From NCBI GenBank assembly GCA_009777175.1, contig WRMI01000002.1, positions 1-64,000 on the forward strand: DNA of 64,000 bases. Direction: 5' to 3'. The position numbers and the translations under genes were made by a program. Position 1 is the stretch's first letter. Each line of letters opens with the position of its first letter. Source of the stretch: Marinilabiliaceae bacterium. GTDB lineage: Bacteria > Bacteroidota > Bacteroidia > Bacteroidales > Marinilabiliaceae. This document shows positions 20,233-28,565 of the stretch, in pieces. Under the pieces are notes generated by a model. The model saw nothing but the letters and a program-made list of their open reading frames with translations. It was not told where the DNA came from and made no database searches.

Positions 20233-20796
20233 ATCTATAATTTTCTCAATGTCGATAAAAATTTCATCAATAGCACCTATTTTGGAAACACATCGGAATG
20301 TACCTTCTTGTTTGTAGAATTCCATAACGGGAGAGGTAATGTCTTCGTACACTTTAAGTCGGTTTTCGATTGTTTCGGGTGTATCGTCTGTTCTGCCCGA
20401 TGTTTCGGCTCTTTTAGATAGTCTACGAATTAATTCATCTCGAGGAACTTCAAGATAAAGCATTAATTTAATTTTTTCGTTTCTATCGGCGAGCATATCT
20501 TTAAGGGCAATTGCTTGGTCGACTGTTCTGGGGAAACCGTCAAAAATAACACCTTTGGTCTGGTTTTTAATTTCAGCGATTTTATTTTCAATCATTCGGA
20601 TAATTGTTTCGTCAGGAACGAGTTGTCCTTTATCGATAAACTCCTTCGCCGTATTTCCCAGATTAGTACCATTTTTGATTTCATTTCTCAAAATATCGCC
20701 AGTTGCGATATGAGTCAAACCATATTTTTCAATAATTTTTTCACTTTGAGTCCCTTTTCCTGAACCGGGGGGACCAAAAATAACAATGTATAGCAT
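20224..20796 (-). CDS. adk: Adenylate kinase
   Basis: A 190-residue adenylate kinase (ATP + AMP to 2 ADP), cytoplasmic. The P-loop GPPGSGKGT is at 8-16, followed by ATGDILRNEI (AMP-binding segment), FDGFPRT and the LID region RLSKRAETSGRTDDTPETIENRL. This is the short-LID form without the zinc-binding extension, in keeping with the length. It lies 11 bp downstream of hpt on the same strand, so the two purine-metabolism genes are very likely cotranscribed. A strong hairpin overlaps its stop codon. No odd residues were noticed. Confidence 0.95.
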   Translation of the reverse strand: MLYIVIFGPPGSGKGTQSEKIIEKYGLTHIATGDILRNEIKNGTNLGNTAKEFIDKGQLVPDETIIRMIENKIAEIKNQTKGVIFDGFPRTVDQAIALKDMLADRNEKIKLMLYLEVPRDELIRRLSKRAETSGRTDDTPETIENRLKVYEDITSPVMEFYKQEGTFRCVSKIGAIDEIFIDIEKIIDNL

Positions 20797-20807
20797 AATA
20801 TTAAGTT

Positions 20808-21341
20808 TTAGGTAATTTTATAAATATCGGGCAGGTTGCGTCCGTAACCGTTATAGTCGAGTCCGTAACCTACAATAAAGTCGTTAGGAATTTCAATACC
20901 CACATAATCAATTTTAATATCTTTTTTTAGGGCGGCGGGTTTAAAAAGAAGCGTTGCAATAAAAATTTCTTTTACGCCTAAATTGTTCAGTTGGTCAGTG
21001 CAGTTACTAACTGTAACGCCCGAGTCAACTATATCTTCTAATAATAGTACAGTTCTTCCTTTAAGATCTTCGTTAAAGCCTAAAAGTTCTTTAACTTGTC
21101 CCGAACTGCTTGTACCTTCATAAGAAGCTAATTTCACGAAACTAATTTGGCATGGAAAATCAATCAGTTTCATCAAGTCAGCAGAAAACATGAAAGAACC
21201 GTTTAAAATACATATCATTAAAGGGTTTTTATCTTTCAAATCCATGTTAATTTTATTAGCAATTTTTGCAATTGCTGCCTGAATTTTTTCTGCTTCAATA
21301 GAAATTTCAAATTCTTTGTCTAAAAGTCTTATTGTTTTCAT
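20808..21341 (-). CDS. hpt: Hypoxanthine phosphoribosyltransferase
   Basis: A 177-residue purine-salvage enzyme that joins hypoxanthine (and often guanine) to PRPP. The PRPP-binding signature VLLLEDIVDSGVT is at 98-110 and the flexible loop LASYEGTSSSG at 71-81; the C-terminus DYVGIEIPNDFIVGYGLDYNGYGRNLPDIY is typical of the HGPRT family. It is first in the hpt-adk pair. Upstream (21357-21391) is a copy of the TTAGCCACTAATTACAC-type interspersed repeat; inside it a TAAATTTG (21375-21382, minus strand) fits the -7 consensus, so the repeat may carry the promoter, though this is weak. Confidence 0.95.
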   Translation of the reverse strand: MKTIRLLDKEFEISIEAEKIQAAIAKIANKINMDLKDKNPLMICILNGSFMFSADLMKLIDFPCQISFVKLASYEGTSSSGQVKELLGFNEDLKGRTVLLLEDIVDSGVTVSNCTDQLNNLGVKEIFIATLLFKPAALKKDIKIDYVGIEIPNDFIVGYGLDYNGYGRNLPDIYKIT

Positions 21342-21505
21342 TTATTTTATTTTTATTTTTAGCCACTAATTACACAAATTTACACGAATTATTTTAATTA
21401 AAATAGGGTGGAAATAAGGTTTTTTATCACAAACTTCTACCCACTAATCACTAATCACTGCTACCAAGGTTGTTTTGTAGAAAAATAAGGTAAAAATAAA
21501 GTTTA

Positions 21506-21742
21506 TTAAATCTTTACACTATCTAAATACACTGTATCTGGACAAAGGTCAGCTTCATTTGCCCATTGTATGGTTCCGATAAAGGGACGAACCGTTTGGA
21601 ACATTTTTTCATCTCTCAATGCCTGAAAAACCTCATAATCCAGATAGGGTTTTACATCAAAAACTCCTTCTTCGCCGTTAGTAAACCACAAATGGAGGAG
21701 ATAATTACTTTCTGGGGCTACATCTTTTACTCTTGGGTTCAT
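21506..21742 (-). CDS. DUF2442 family protein, second gene of a putative toxin-antitoxin pair
   Basis: A 78-residue protein (MNPRVKDVAPESNYLLHLWF..., GVFDVKPYLDYEVFQAL, ...YLDSVKI) fitting the DUF2442 family of short beta-rich proteins. It begins 6 bp after the DUF4160 gene on the same strand, the usual order. Such pairs are scattered among bacterial genomes and are predicted to be toxin-antitoxin-like; which member would be toxic, and whether this one is active, cannot be told from sequence. Confidence 0.75.
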   Translation of the reverse strand: MNPRVKDVAPESNYLLHLWFTNGEEGVFDVKPYLDYEVFQALRDEKMFQTVRPFIGTIQWANEADLCPDTVYLDSVKI

Positions 21743-21748
21743 AATTTT

Positions 21749-22018
21749 TTACTTTAATGGTTCAATTTTGTAAATATTTTTACCATCAACAGCCAAAGCC
21801 AAATTAGCCATCAACTCGTCAGTATGTAATGTAATCCATGCTTGGACAAGTCTGATTTGTGGTTTTTTTATCTTTCCTTCTAAAAGTTCACCGTCTGGTA
21901 TTGTAAAAATAGCACTTTCTCCTTGATATTCAACATGAATGTGAGGCAGTTTATACTGCCTATTGTCTCTGTAATACATTGAGACAATAATGCCGTAAAA
22001 CATTGATAATGTTGCCAT
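21749..22018 (-). CDS. DUF4160 family protein, first gene of a putative toxin-antitoxin pair
   Basis: An 89-residue protein with the family hallmarks GIIVSMYYRDNRQYKLPHIHVEY (residues about 9-31, containing the YY-x(8)-PHIHV block) and a C-terminal helix WITLHTDELMANLALAVDG. It leads a two-gene operon with the DUF2442 gene. A TACTTTTG -7 box lies at 22050-22057 (minus strand). The function is unproven; a toxin-antitoxin role is inferred from the pairing only. Confidence 0.78.
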   Translation of the reverse strand: MATLSMFYGIIVSMYYRDNRQYKLPHIHVEYQGESAIFTIPDGELLEGKIKKPQIRLVQAWITLHTDELMANLALAVDGKNIYKIEPLK

Positions 22019-22049
22019 AAATAAATTATTTGTTTTTTAATATAAACTG

Positions 22050-22057
22050 CAAAAGTA
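22050..22057 (-). promoter_or_regulatory. -7 box of the DUF4160/DUF2442 operon
   Basis: Minus-strand TACTTTTG, 32 bp upstream of the DUF4160 start. Confidence 0.55.
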
Positions 22058-22124
22058 CTTTTTTTTCATATATAATTAAAAAAAAATTGTTGTTTTTTTA
22101 TCTTTTCTCAATATTTATTTTATT

Positions 22125-22146
22125 GGGCAAACACGCAAGTTTGCCC
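22125..22146. repeat. Perfect hairpin of the GGGC...GCAAG...GCCCCTAC family
   Basis: GGGCAAAC, loop ACGCAA, GTTTGCCC, followed by CCTACACTCATT. Same architecture and same downstream text as the 35-bp units at 41311 and 61126. Confidence 0.7.
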
Positions 22147-22235
22147 CTACACTCATTTTTCTACCAATATCGCATCCCTAACGGCTACTAAGGGAGCTTA
22201 TAAAAATAAGGGGTAGGCGATAACATGATGCATTT

Positions 22236-22409
22236 TCTCATTCACTCATTTACTCATTCACTCATTTACTCATTCACTCATTCACTCATTCACTCATTCA
22301 CTCATTTACTCATTCACTCATTTACTCATTTACTCATTCACTCATTTACTCATTCACTCATTTACTCATTCACTCACTAATCACTAATCACTGACCACTA
22401 ACCACTATC
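22236..22409. repeat. Period-8 tandem array (ACTCATTY) downstream of recQ
   Basis: About seventeen copies of ACTCATTC/ACTCATTT, then ACTAATC-like units running up to the recQ stop codon. On the recQ coding (minus) strand each unit contains TGA, and because 8 is not a multiple of 3, stops occur in all frames. Confidence 0.9.
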
Positions 22410-24587
22410 TTAGTTTCCAATTTCAGAAATAAATTTAATTCTAATCATTCGTACTTCTTCTTCTGAATATTCGTCTTCGCCTAATTCTCTGAGTGCTGCT
22501 GCGAGGTCGTCAGTTTCTGCTTCATTTTTGAAATAGCCAAAAATTTCCTCAATATGTTCTTCGTCCATGAACTGCTTAATATGATAGTCGATGTTGACTC
22601 TTGTTCCGCTATACACTATTGATTCGAGTTCTTTAAGCAGGTCGTTCATTTCGATTCCTTTTCCTTCGGCAATAATATCGAGTGGTACTTTTCTGTCAAT
22701 ACTTTGAATAATAGAAATTTTTTGTTTAGATCTATTAGCGACCGATTTCACGACAAGGTCAACGGGTCTGTCAATTTCATTTTCTTCGACGTGCCTTCTA
22801 ATCAGTTCGCAAAATTCCTTACCAAATCTTTTTGCTTTACCCACTCCTACTCCGGAGATGTTCTGAAGTTCCTCTAATTCAATAGGATAGTAGGTTGACA
22901 TTGCTTCGAGAGATGGGTCTTGGAAAATAACAAAAGGAGGTAAATTTAATTTTTTAGAAAGTTGTTTTCTGAGGTCTTTAAGCATGGCAAAAAGTTCGGG
23001 ATCCATTGCAGCTGTTCCGCCGGTTGCTCCTTCGATAGCCATTTCGTCGTAGTCATGATTATTGGTTAACATGACGCTATATGGATTTTCGAGGAATTCG
23101 TGACCTTTTTCAGTAATTTTTAAAACTCCGTAACTTTCAATGTCTTTAATAAGGAATCCGAGCACCATGGAATGTCTTATTACAGCGTTCCAAAATTTAT
23201 CATCTTTTTCGCGTCCAAAGCCAAAAATATCTAAGGCTTCGTGTTCATAAGACTTAATAGCGCTGGTTTCGTTACCTAGAAGTATATCAACGATGTAGTC
23301 AGCTTTAAATTTCTCTTTCAGTTCGATAATCACTTCTAAAACCATTTCTACGTAATCTTGACCTTCAAATTGTTCTTTTGGATTAATGCAGTTGTCGCAG
23401 CTTCCGCAATTTTCTTCTTTGTAATCTTCTCCGAAATAGAGTAACAAAATTTTCCGTCTACAAAGAGAGCCTTCGGCATAAGCAACAGTTTCTAAAAGAA
23501 GTTGTCGACCAATTTCTTGCTCTGCAATAGGTTTGCCTTGCATAAATTTTTCGAGCTTCTGAATATCTTTATATCTGTAAAAAGTAATGCAATTACCTTC
23601 ACCGCCGTCTCTACCAGCTCGACCCGTTTCTTGATAATATCCTTCGAGACTTTTCGGGATGTCATAATGTATCACTAATCTAACGTCAGGCTTGTCAATT
23701 CCCATACCGAAGGCTATTGTAGCGACCATAACGTCAGCTTCTTCCGATAAAAAAAAGTCTTGGTTGTGCGAACGAGTAGAAGCGTCCATTCCTGCATGAT
23801 ATGGCAGTGCTTTGATGCCGTTAACCACGAGCGTTTCGGCTAATTCTTCTACTTTTTTTCGGCTAAGACAATAAATTATTGCGGATTTTCCAGAATTTGC
23901 TTTTAAAATTTTAATAATTTCACGCTCGGCGTCAACTTTCGGACGAACATCATAATAAAGGTTCGGTCGGTTGAACGAGGATTTAAAAACATTTGCGTTA
24001 AGCATCCCCAGATTTTTCTGTATATCGTGCTGAACTTTCGGTGTTGCAGTAGCGGTCAAAGCAATGATAGGTGCAACTCCAATTTCGTTGACAATAGGTC
24101 TAATTCGGCGGTATTCGGGCCTGAAGTCGTGACCCCACTCTGAAATACAATGCGCCTCGTCAACGGCGTAGAACGAAATGTTTACTTGTTTTAAGAATTG
24201 AATGTTTTCGTCTTTTGTGAGAGATTCGGGAGCTACATATAACATTTTGGTTTTTCCCGAAATAACATCTTCTTTGACCATCTGAATTGCTGCTTTTGTC
24301 AAAGAGGAATTAAGAAAATGGGCAACGCCGTCATCTTCGCTGAAATTTCTCATGGCATCTACCTGATTTTTCATCAACGCAATAAGAGGAGATATAATAA
24401 TTGCTGTACCGGGCATTATTAGCGCAGGTAACTGATAACAGAGAGATTTTCCTCCCCCCGTGGGCATTAATACAAAAGAATCATTCTTGTTAAGTACATT
24501 TTGTATTATATCTTCCTGATTACCTTTGAATTTATCAAATCCAAAGTGCAGTTTCAGATAATAATTTAAATCAATTTTCCTTCCCAT
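22410..24587 (-). CDS. recQ: ATP-dependent DNA helicase RecQ
   Basis: A 725-residue 3'-5' superfamily 2 helicase for recombination and fork repair. Walker A GGGKS (K47), DEAH box 143-146 (AVDEAHCISEWGHDFRPEY), motif VI QETGRAGRDG, the zinc-binding cysteines of the RQC region (about 376-400: CRRKILLLYFG ... CGSCDNC), a winged helix and an HRDC domain (about 535-610, ending ISGVGVGKAKRFG). A further C-terminal stretch of about 110 residues goes beyond the E. coli RecQ length and looks helical, as in many Bacteroidota RecQs. A TATGTTTG box (24630-24637, minus strand) is the likely promoter. The gene is divergent from the zeta-toxin pair. Confidence 0.95.
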   Translation of the reverse strand: MGRKIDLNYYLKLHFGFDKFKGNQEDIIQNVLNKNDSFVLMPTGGGKSLCYQLPALIMPGTAIIISPLIALMKNQVDAMRNFSEDDGVAHFLNSSLTKAAIQMVKEDVISGKTKMLYVAPESLTKDENIQFLKQVNISFYAVDEAHCISEWGHDFRPEYRRIRPIVNEIGVAPIIALTATATPKVQHDIQKNLGMLNANVFKSSFNRPNLYYDVRPKVDAEREIIKILKANSGKSAIIYCLSRKKVEELAETLVVNGIKALPYHAGMDASTRSHNQDFFLSEEADVMVATIAFGMGIDKPDVRLVIHYDIPKSLEGYYQETGRAGRDGGEGNCITFYRYKDIQKLEKFMQGKPIAEQEIGRQLLLETVAYAEGSLCRRKILLLYFGEDYKEENCGSCDNCINPKEQFEGQDYVEMVLEVIIELKEKFKADYIVDILLGNETSAIKSYEHEALDIFGFGREKDDKFWNAVIRHSMVLGFLIKDIESYGVLKITEKGHEFLENPYSVMLTNNHDYDEMAIEGATGGTAAMDPELFAMLKDLRKQLSKKLNLPPFVIFQDPSLEAMSTYYPIELEELQNISGVGVGKAKRFGKEFCELIRRHVEENEIDRPVDLVVKSVANRSKQKISIIQSIDRKVPLDIIAEGKGIEMNDLLKELESIVYSGTRVNIDYHIKQFMDEEHIEEIFGYFKNEAETDDLAAALRELGEDEYSEEEVRMIRIKFISEIGN

Positions 24588-24629
24588 AAATCCATTTCTA
24601 TGAACTCATTTTTTTTATTAAATTAAATA

Positions 24630-24661
24630 CAAACATACAAAAAAAAATTTATTTTACCAAA
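24630..24661 (-). promoter_or_regulatory. Promoter of recQ
   Basis: Minus-strand TATGTTTG (24630-24637) with TTTG at 24658-24661, spacer 20 bp. Confidence 0.4.
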
Positions 24662-24786
24662 AAAAAATATTTTTTTTTAAATTTTTGACAAAAAAATAAA
24701 AACTATCGATAAATGGCTAATTAGTTTTGAGTAAAAATGAGGTTAGGAATTCTGAAAATGTTTCCGCAAATTTTTATGGTTTAAAA

Positions 24787-24802
24787 TATTTTTGTATTTT
24801 TG
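24787..24802 (+). promoter_or_regulatory. Promoter of the zeta-toxin pair
   Basis: Two back-to-back TATTTTTG boxes (24787-24794 and 24795-24802); the second places the start near 24808, 27 nt before the first ATG. Confidence 0.5.
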
Positions 24803-24834
24803 CAGAAAATTTAAATAAATAATGAATAAAAATT

Positions 24835-25023
24835 ATGACCCGCAAAACAGATATGTATTACAGATTTACCAGCGATGAAGAGCCAACCGATGAGCAATTA
24901 GAGGCACTTATGGAAGATGCTATTGAAGAGGTTAGAAAAAAAAATGCAAACAAACAAGCATTGATATCGGAAAATATTTATCGTGAGTATCAAAATGTAA
25001 AAAAGATGTTTCCCAATTTATAG
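24835..25023 (+). CDS. Small acidic protein preceding the zeta-like toxin (putative antitoxin)
   Basis: A 62-residue, highly charged, helical protein (EEPTDEQLEALMEDAIEEVRKK...) ending three bases before the start of the zeta-like kinase gene. Short acidic proteins of this type commonly precede zeta/PezT-like kinases and are thought to neutralise them; there is no clear DNA-binding domain. The role is inferred from position, length and the shared promoter at 24787-24802. Confidence 0.65.
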   Translation: MTRKTDMYYRFTSDEEPTDEQLEALMEDAIEEVRKKNANKQALISENIYREYQNVKKMFPNL

Positions 25024-25026
25024 AGG

Positions 25027-25623
25027 ATGAAAAGACCAAAACTTATTGTAATTGCAGGTCCGAATGGATCAGGAAAAACCACAGTAACTCATCAAATATT
25101 AAAACATGAGTGGGTCGAGGAATGTGAGTATATAAATCCTGATTTTATTGCTCGGGATAAATTTGGAGATTGGAATTCTCCCGAAATGGTATTAAAAGCT
25201 GCTCAATATGCAGAAAAACAGAGAGAATACTGTTTAAAAAATCATCAAAGTTTAATTTTTGAAACAGTTTTATCTGCAAAAGACAAAATAGAGTTTATTC
25301 TGCGGGCAAAACAGCAAAATTATTTTATTCGCCTGTTTTTTATTTGCACCGATAATCCTGAAATAAATACTTCCCGCGTTGCTAAAAGAGTAATGCAAGG
25401 AGGGCACGATGTTCCTATTAATAAAATTATTAGTAGATATTATAAATCGATTGCAAATTGTTCTTTTTTGGCAAAAATTGTTGATAGACTTTATATTTAT
25501 GAAAATTCAAGGGAAAATGAACTGCCCGTATTGTTATTTAGGACAAAAGAAGGTAAATTAATAAAACAATATAACAATGTAAACGAGTGGGCAAAAATGA
25601 TTTATGAAGAAATTTTAATTTAG
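25027..25623 (+). CDS. Zeta-toxin family P-loop kinase
   Basis: A 198-residue P-loop kinase. Walker A GPNGSGKTT is at 11-19; YINPDFIARD and FETVLSAKDK match the substrate-side motifs of zeta/UNAG kinases, and SRVAKRVMQGGHDVP with the following RY resembles the arginine-bearing LID. Zeta toxins phosphorylate UDP-N-acetylglucosamine and so block cell-wall synthesis; many chromosomal relatives have unknown substrates. It is coupled (3 bp) to the small upstream gene. Toxicity is not shown by the sequence alone. Confidence 0.85.
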   Translation: MKRPKLIVIAGPNGSGKTTVTHQILKHEWVEECEYINPDFIARDKFGDWNSPEMVLKAAQYAEKQREYCLKNHQSLIFETVLSAKDKIEFILRAKQQNYFIRLFFICTDNPEINTSRVAKRVMQGGHDVPINKIISRYYKSIANCSFLAKIVDRLYIYENSRENELPVLLFRTKEGKLIKQYNNVNEWAKMIYEEILI

Positions 25624-25627
25624 AGTA

Positions 25628-25657
25628 TTTGATATTTACAAATTAATATTACTTTTG
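25628..25657 (+). promoter_or_regulatory. Promoter of mutB
   Basis: TTTG (25628-25631) and TACTTTTG (25650-25657), spacer 18 bp; start near 25663. Confidence 0.6.
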
Positions 25658-25712
25658 TAAAAAAATTTTTTTATGTATAGACAAACATTTATACCAACAG
25701 CAGAAAATAAAT

Positions 25713-27857
25713 ATGAGACCAAAATTCACTGAAACAGATTTTAGAACAATAAAATCAAATCGAGCAACGTGTAGAACGTGCCAAAAAGAGCAAAAAACAT
25801 GGCATACGCCCGAAAAAATCGCCGTAAAGCCTGTTTATACCGCCTCCGACCTTGAAGGTGCAGAACATTTAAACTATGCATCGGGACTGCCGCCGTTTTT
25901 GCGGGGACCTTATTCAGGCATGTTTGCAATGCGTCCTTGGACAATACGTCAATATGCGGGATTTTCAACAGCAGAAGAATCCAACGCATTCTATCGACGA
26001 AATTTAGCATCGGGACAAAAAGGTTTATCAGTTGCATTCGACCTTGCGACACACAGAGGCTACGATGCCGACCACGAAAGAGTAGTTGGAGACGTTGGAA
26101 AAGCCGGAGTATCAATATGTTCCGTAGAAGATATGAAAGTCCTTTTTGACGGTATTCCGCTTAACGAAATGTCCGTTTCCATGACCATGAACGGCGCTGT
26201 GTTACCGATAATGGCATTTTATATCAATGCAGGATTAGAACAAGGCGCAAAATTGGAAGAGATGGCAGGTACAATCCAAAATGATATTCTAAAAGAGTTC
26301 ATGGTACGGAATACCTACATCTATCCGCCCGAATTTTCAATGAAAATAATTGCAGACATTTTTATCTATACCTCAAAAAATATGCCCAAATTTAATAGTA
26401 TTTCCATTTCGGGGTATCATATTCAGGAAGCGGGCGCAACAGCAGATATAGAACTTGCTTATACTCTTGCAGATGGATTAGAATATCTGCGTACAGGCGT
26501 AAATGCAGGGTTAGATATTGATGCCTTTGCACCTCGATTGTCGTTCTTTTGGGGCGTGGGTATGAATCATTTTATGGAAATCGCTAAAATGCGCGCTGCA
26601 AGAATGTTATGGGCAAAAATTGTTAAAATGTTTAATGCAAAAAATCCTAAATCATTGGCGTTGCGTACTCATTCACAAACTTCGGGCTGGTCGCTAACCG
26701 AACAAGACCCTTTTAATAATGTCGGAAGAACCTGCATCGAAGCAATGGCAGCCGCATTGGGACATACTCAATCGTTGCATACAAATGCATTAGACGAGGC
26801 AATTGCGCTACCAACAGATTTTTCAGCGCGGATTGCACGAAATACACAGATTTACATTCAAGAAGAAACGCAAATTTGTAAGGCAATAGATCCATGGGCA
26901 GGTTCATATTATGTTGAGTCGTTAACCAAAGAATTAGCCGAGAGAGCATGGGAACTTATTCAGGAAGTAGAAGAGATGGGCGGAATGGCAAAAGCAATAG
27001 AAACGGGACTTCCAAAAATGCGCATTGAAGAGGCAGCAGCACGCGCACAAGCAAAAATCGATAGCGGAAAACAAACTATCGTTGGAACAAACCGCTACCG
27101 TTTAGAAAAAGAAGACCCCATTGATATTCTTGAAATAGATAATAGTGCTGTTCGCAAATCACAAATAGAGCGACTGAACAAACTGAGGGCAGAACGTAAC
27201 GAAACCGAAGTTCAATCAGCACTTGATGCCATTACTGAATGTGTTAAAACAGGTAACGGTAATTTATTAGAATTAGCAGTTGATGCCGCAAAAAAACGGG
27301 CATCTTTAGGTGAAATTTCTTATGCATGTGAAAAAATAGTAGGGAGGTACAAAGCAGTGATACGTTCAATAAGTGGAATTTACGCATCAGAAGCGGGCAA
27401 CGATGCCGATTTTGAAAAAGCCCGCCTATTAACTGCAAAATTTGCAGAAATAGAAGGTCGTCAGCCGAGAATAATGGTGGCAAAAATGGGTCAAGACGGA
27501 CACGATAGAGGCGCAAAAGTAGTCGCAACGGGCTATGCTGATATTGGTTTTGACGTTGATATGGGTCCATTGTTCCAAACACCCGCCGAAGCCGCAAAAC
27601 AAGCCGTCGAAAATGATGTGCATGTTTTGGGAGTCTCTTCACTAGCCGCAGGTCATAAAACATTGGTGCCACAAGTTATCGAAGAACTGAAAAATTTAGG
27701 TCGTGAAGATATTATGGTCATCGCTGGTGGCGTAATTCCTCCACAAGATTATCAGTTCCTTTATGATACGGGTGTTGTAGGTATTTTCGGACCAGGAACA
27801 TCAGTAGCAAAAGCAGCAGTAGGTATTTTGGAAGTTTTGATTGAAAGTAGGAGTTAG
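25713..27857 (+). CDS. mutB: Methylmalonyl-CoA mutase, large subunit
   Basis: A 714-residue adenosylcobalamin enzyme that interconverts methylmalonyl-CoA and succinyl-CoA, the core of propionate formation or use. The catalytic barrel (about 40-555) has [24 protein letters not shown] and [20 protein letters not shown], with the active-site histidine near residue 236; the C-terminal B12 domain (about 580-712) has the DGHDRGAK cobalt-ligand motif. The length and a complete B12 domain mark it as the catalytic subunit. The small subunit gene mutA, normally directly upstream, is not in the window: upstream is the zeta-toxin gene. Its last codons run into GTTAGTGGTTAG, a fragment of the CTAACCA-type repeat, which provides the TAG stop. 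Confidence 0.96.
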   Translation: MRPKFTETDFRTIKSNRATCRTCQKEQKTWHTPEKIAVKPVYTASDLEGAEHLNYASGLPPFLRGPYSGMFAMRPWTIRQYAGFSTAEESNAFYRRNLASGQKGLSVAFDLATHRGYDADHERVVGDVGKAGVSICSVEDMKVLFDGIPLNEMSVSMTMNGAVLPIMAFYINAGLEQGAKLEEMAGTIQNDILKEFMVRNTYIYPPEFSMKIIADIFIYTSKNMPKFNSISISGYHIQEAGATADIELAYTLADGLEYLRTGVNAGLDIDAFAPRLSFFWGVGMNHFMEIAKMRAARMLWAKIVKMFNAKNPKSLALRTHSQTSGWSLTEQDPFNNVGRTCIEAMAAALGHTQSLHTNALDEAIALPTDFSARIARNTQIYIQEETQICKAIDPWAGSYYVESLTKELAERAWELIQEVEEMGGMAKAIETGLPKMRIEEAAARAQAKIDSGKQTIVGTNRYRLEKEDPIDILEIDNSAVRKSQIERLNKLRAERNETEVQSALDAITECVKTGNGNLLELAVDAAKKRASLGEISYACEKIVGRYKAVIRSISGIYASEAGNDADFEKARLLTAKFAEIEGRQPRIMVAKMGQDGHDRGAKVVATGYADIGFDVDMGPLFQTPAEAAKQAVENDVHVLGVSSLAAGHKTLVPQVIEELKNLGREDIMVIAGGVIPPQDYQFLYDTGVVGIFGPGTSVAKAAVGILEVLIESRS

Positions 27858-27977
27858 TGGTTAGCGGTAAGGTTTGACTCCTATTTTTTACCATAAAGTC
27901 GCAAAAAGGTTATTTTTTAGCCACTAATTACACTAATTAGCACTAATTCCTTTGTGTTCTTTGAGGTTAAATTGTTT
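27858..27977. repeat. Interspersed-repeat gap after mutB
   Basis: Holds GTTAGTGGTTAG, a TTTTTAGCCACTAATTACAC copy (about 27909-27950) and an ACAAAGG-type block (about 27950-28000). Confidence 0.6.
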
Positions 27978-28502
27978 TTACCACGAAGGCACACAAAGGA
28001 TTCCAATGATTGTCGCTGGTGCAAAACGAATATCGTCAATAGATGTTTCAATTTGCGGATAAATACGTCCTGTTGATGCGTCCCACAGTTTGAAAATCAA
28101 TGGTTTATTGTTATGCAACGCGTTTCCATAAATATTTGCAAAAGTAAAATAGGCATTATTAGAACTCATAAATGTCGGAGAAGTAACTCCCACGCACAAA
28201 TCATCAATAAAAACCGCCAAAATATCTTCAGGGTCTTCTTGAAACATACTATCAATTTTAATTTAATCTGTAATATTCATAGAATTTTCAAAATCATTTG
28301 GATTAACGTACCAATCGGGTCGTTCGCCCGTAACATTCAGTTGTACGGGCAAAATTTCCAAAACGCCGTTTCCGCTTGTGAGACCTACCGCCGTTTCATA
28401 ATTACCAATGTTTATGCCTTGAAATACTGTAAAATTAAGTTCACGACTTTGCAAAGGTTGCCAATTCCGGGCGAAATAGTCAATACAATCTTATTGTTTG
28501 AT
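27978..28502 (-). pseudogene. Broken partial copy of the giant surface-protein gene
   Basis: Two minus-strand pieces match residues about 2730-2860 of the giant protein: LNFTVFQGINIGNYETAVGL / WYVNPNDFENSMNITD, then IKIDSMFQEDPEDILAVFID and CVGVTSPTFM. They are in one frame, separated by a TAA where the giant protein has glutamine (GQVRIEN), so a single C-to-T change broke it. Further upstream, ASNNKIVLTISP matches giant residues about 2610 but joins GNLQ... with a frame change, showing an internal deletion of about 100 codons. The 3' end (PATIIGILCVPSW, stop) is formed by the CCTTTGTGTGCCTTCGTGG repeat. No signal peptide, no sorting domain. Confidence 0.75.
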
Positions 28503-28559
28503 GCGGATTTTCTCAAACCGCTGAATACCAACAGGTAATTTTAATCTATTATTTTCCAT
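28503..28559 (-). pseudogene. Stump of a third AAA-ATPase_like/PDDEXK gene
   Basis: The minus strand starts with an ATG and encodes MENNRLKLPVGIQRFEKIR, the same first residues as the intact gene at 28566-30176, with near-identical DNA including the upstream spacer. After about 18 codons it joins directly to the giant-gene fragment (ASNNKIV...). It is thus the 5' end of a third tandem copy, cut by a deletion. Confidence 0.75.
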
Positions 28560-28565
28560 TGTTCT

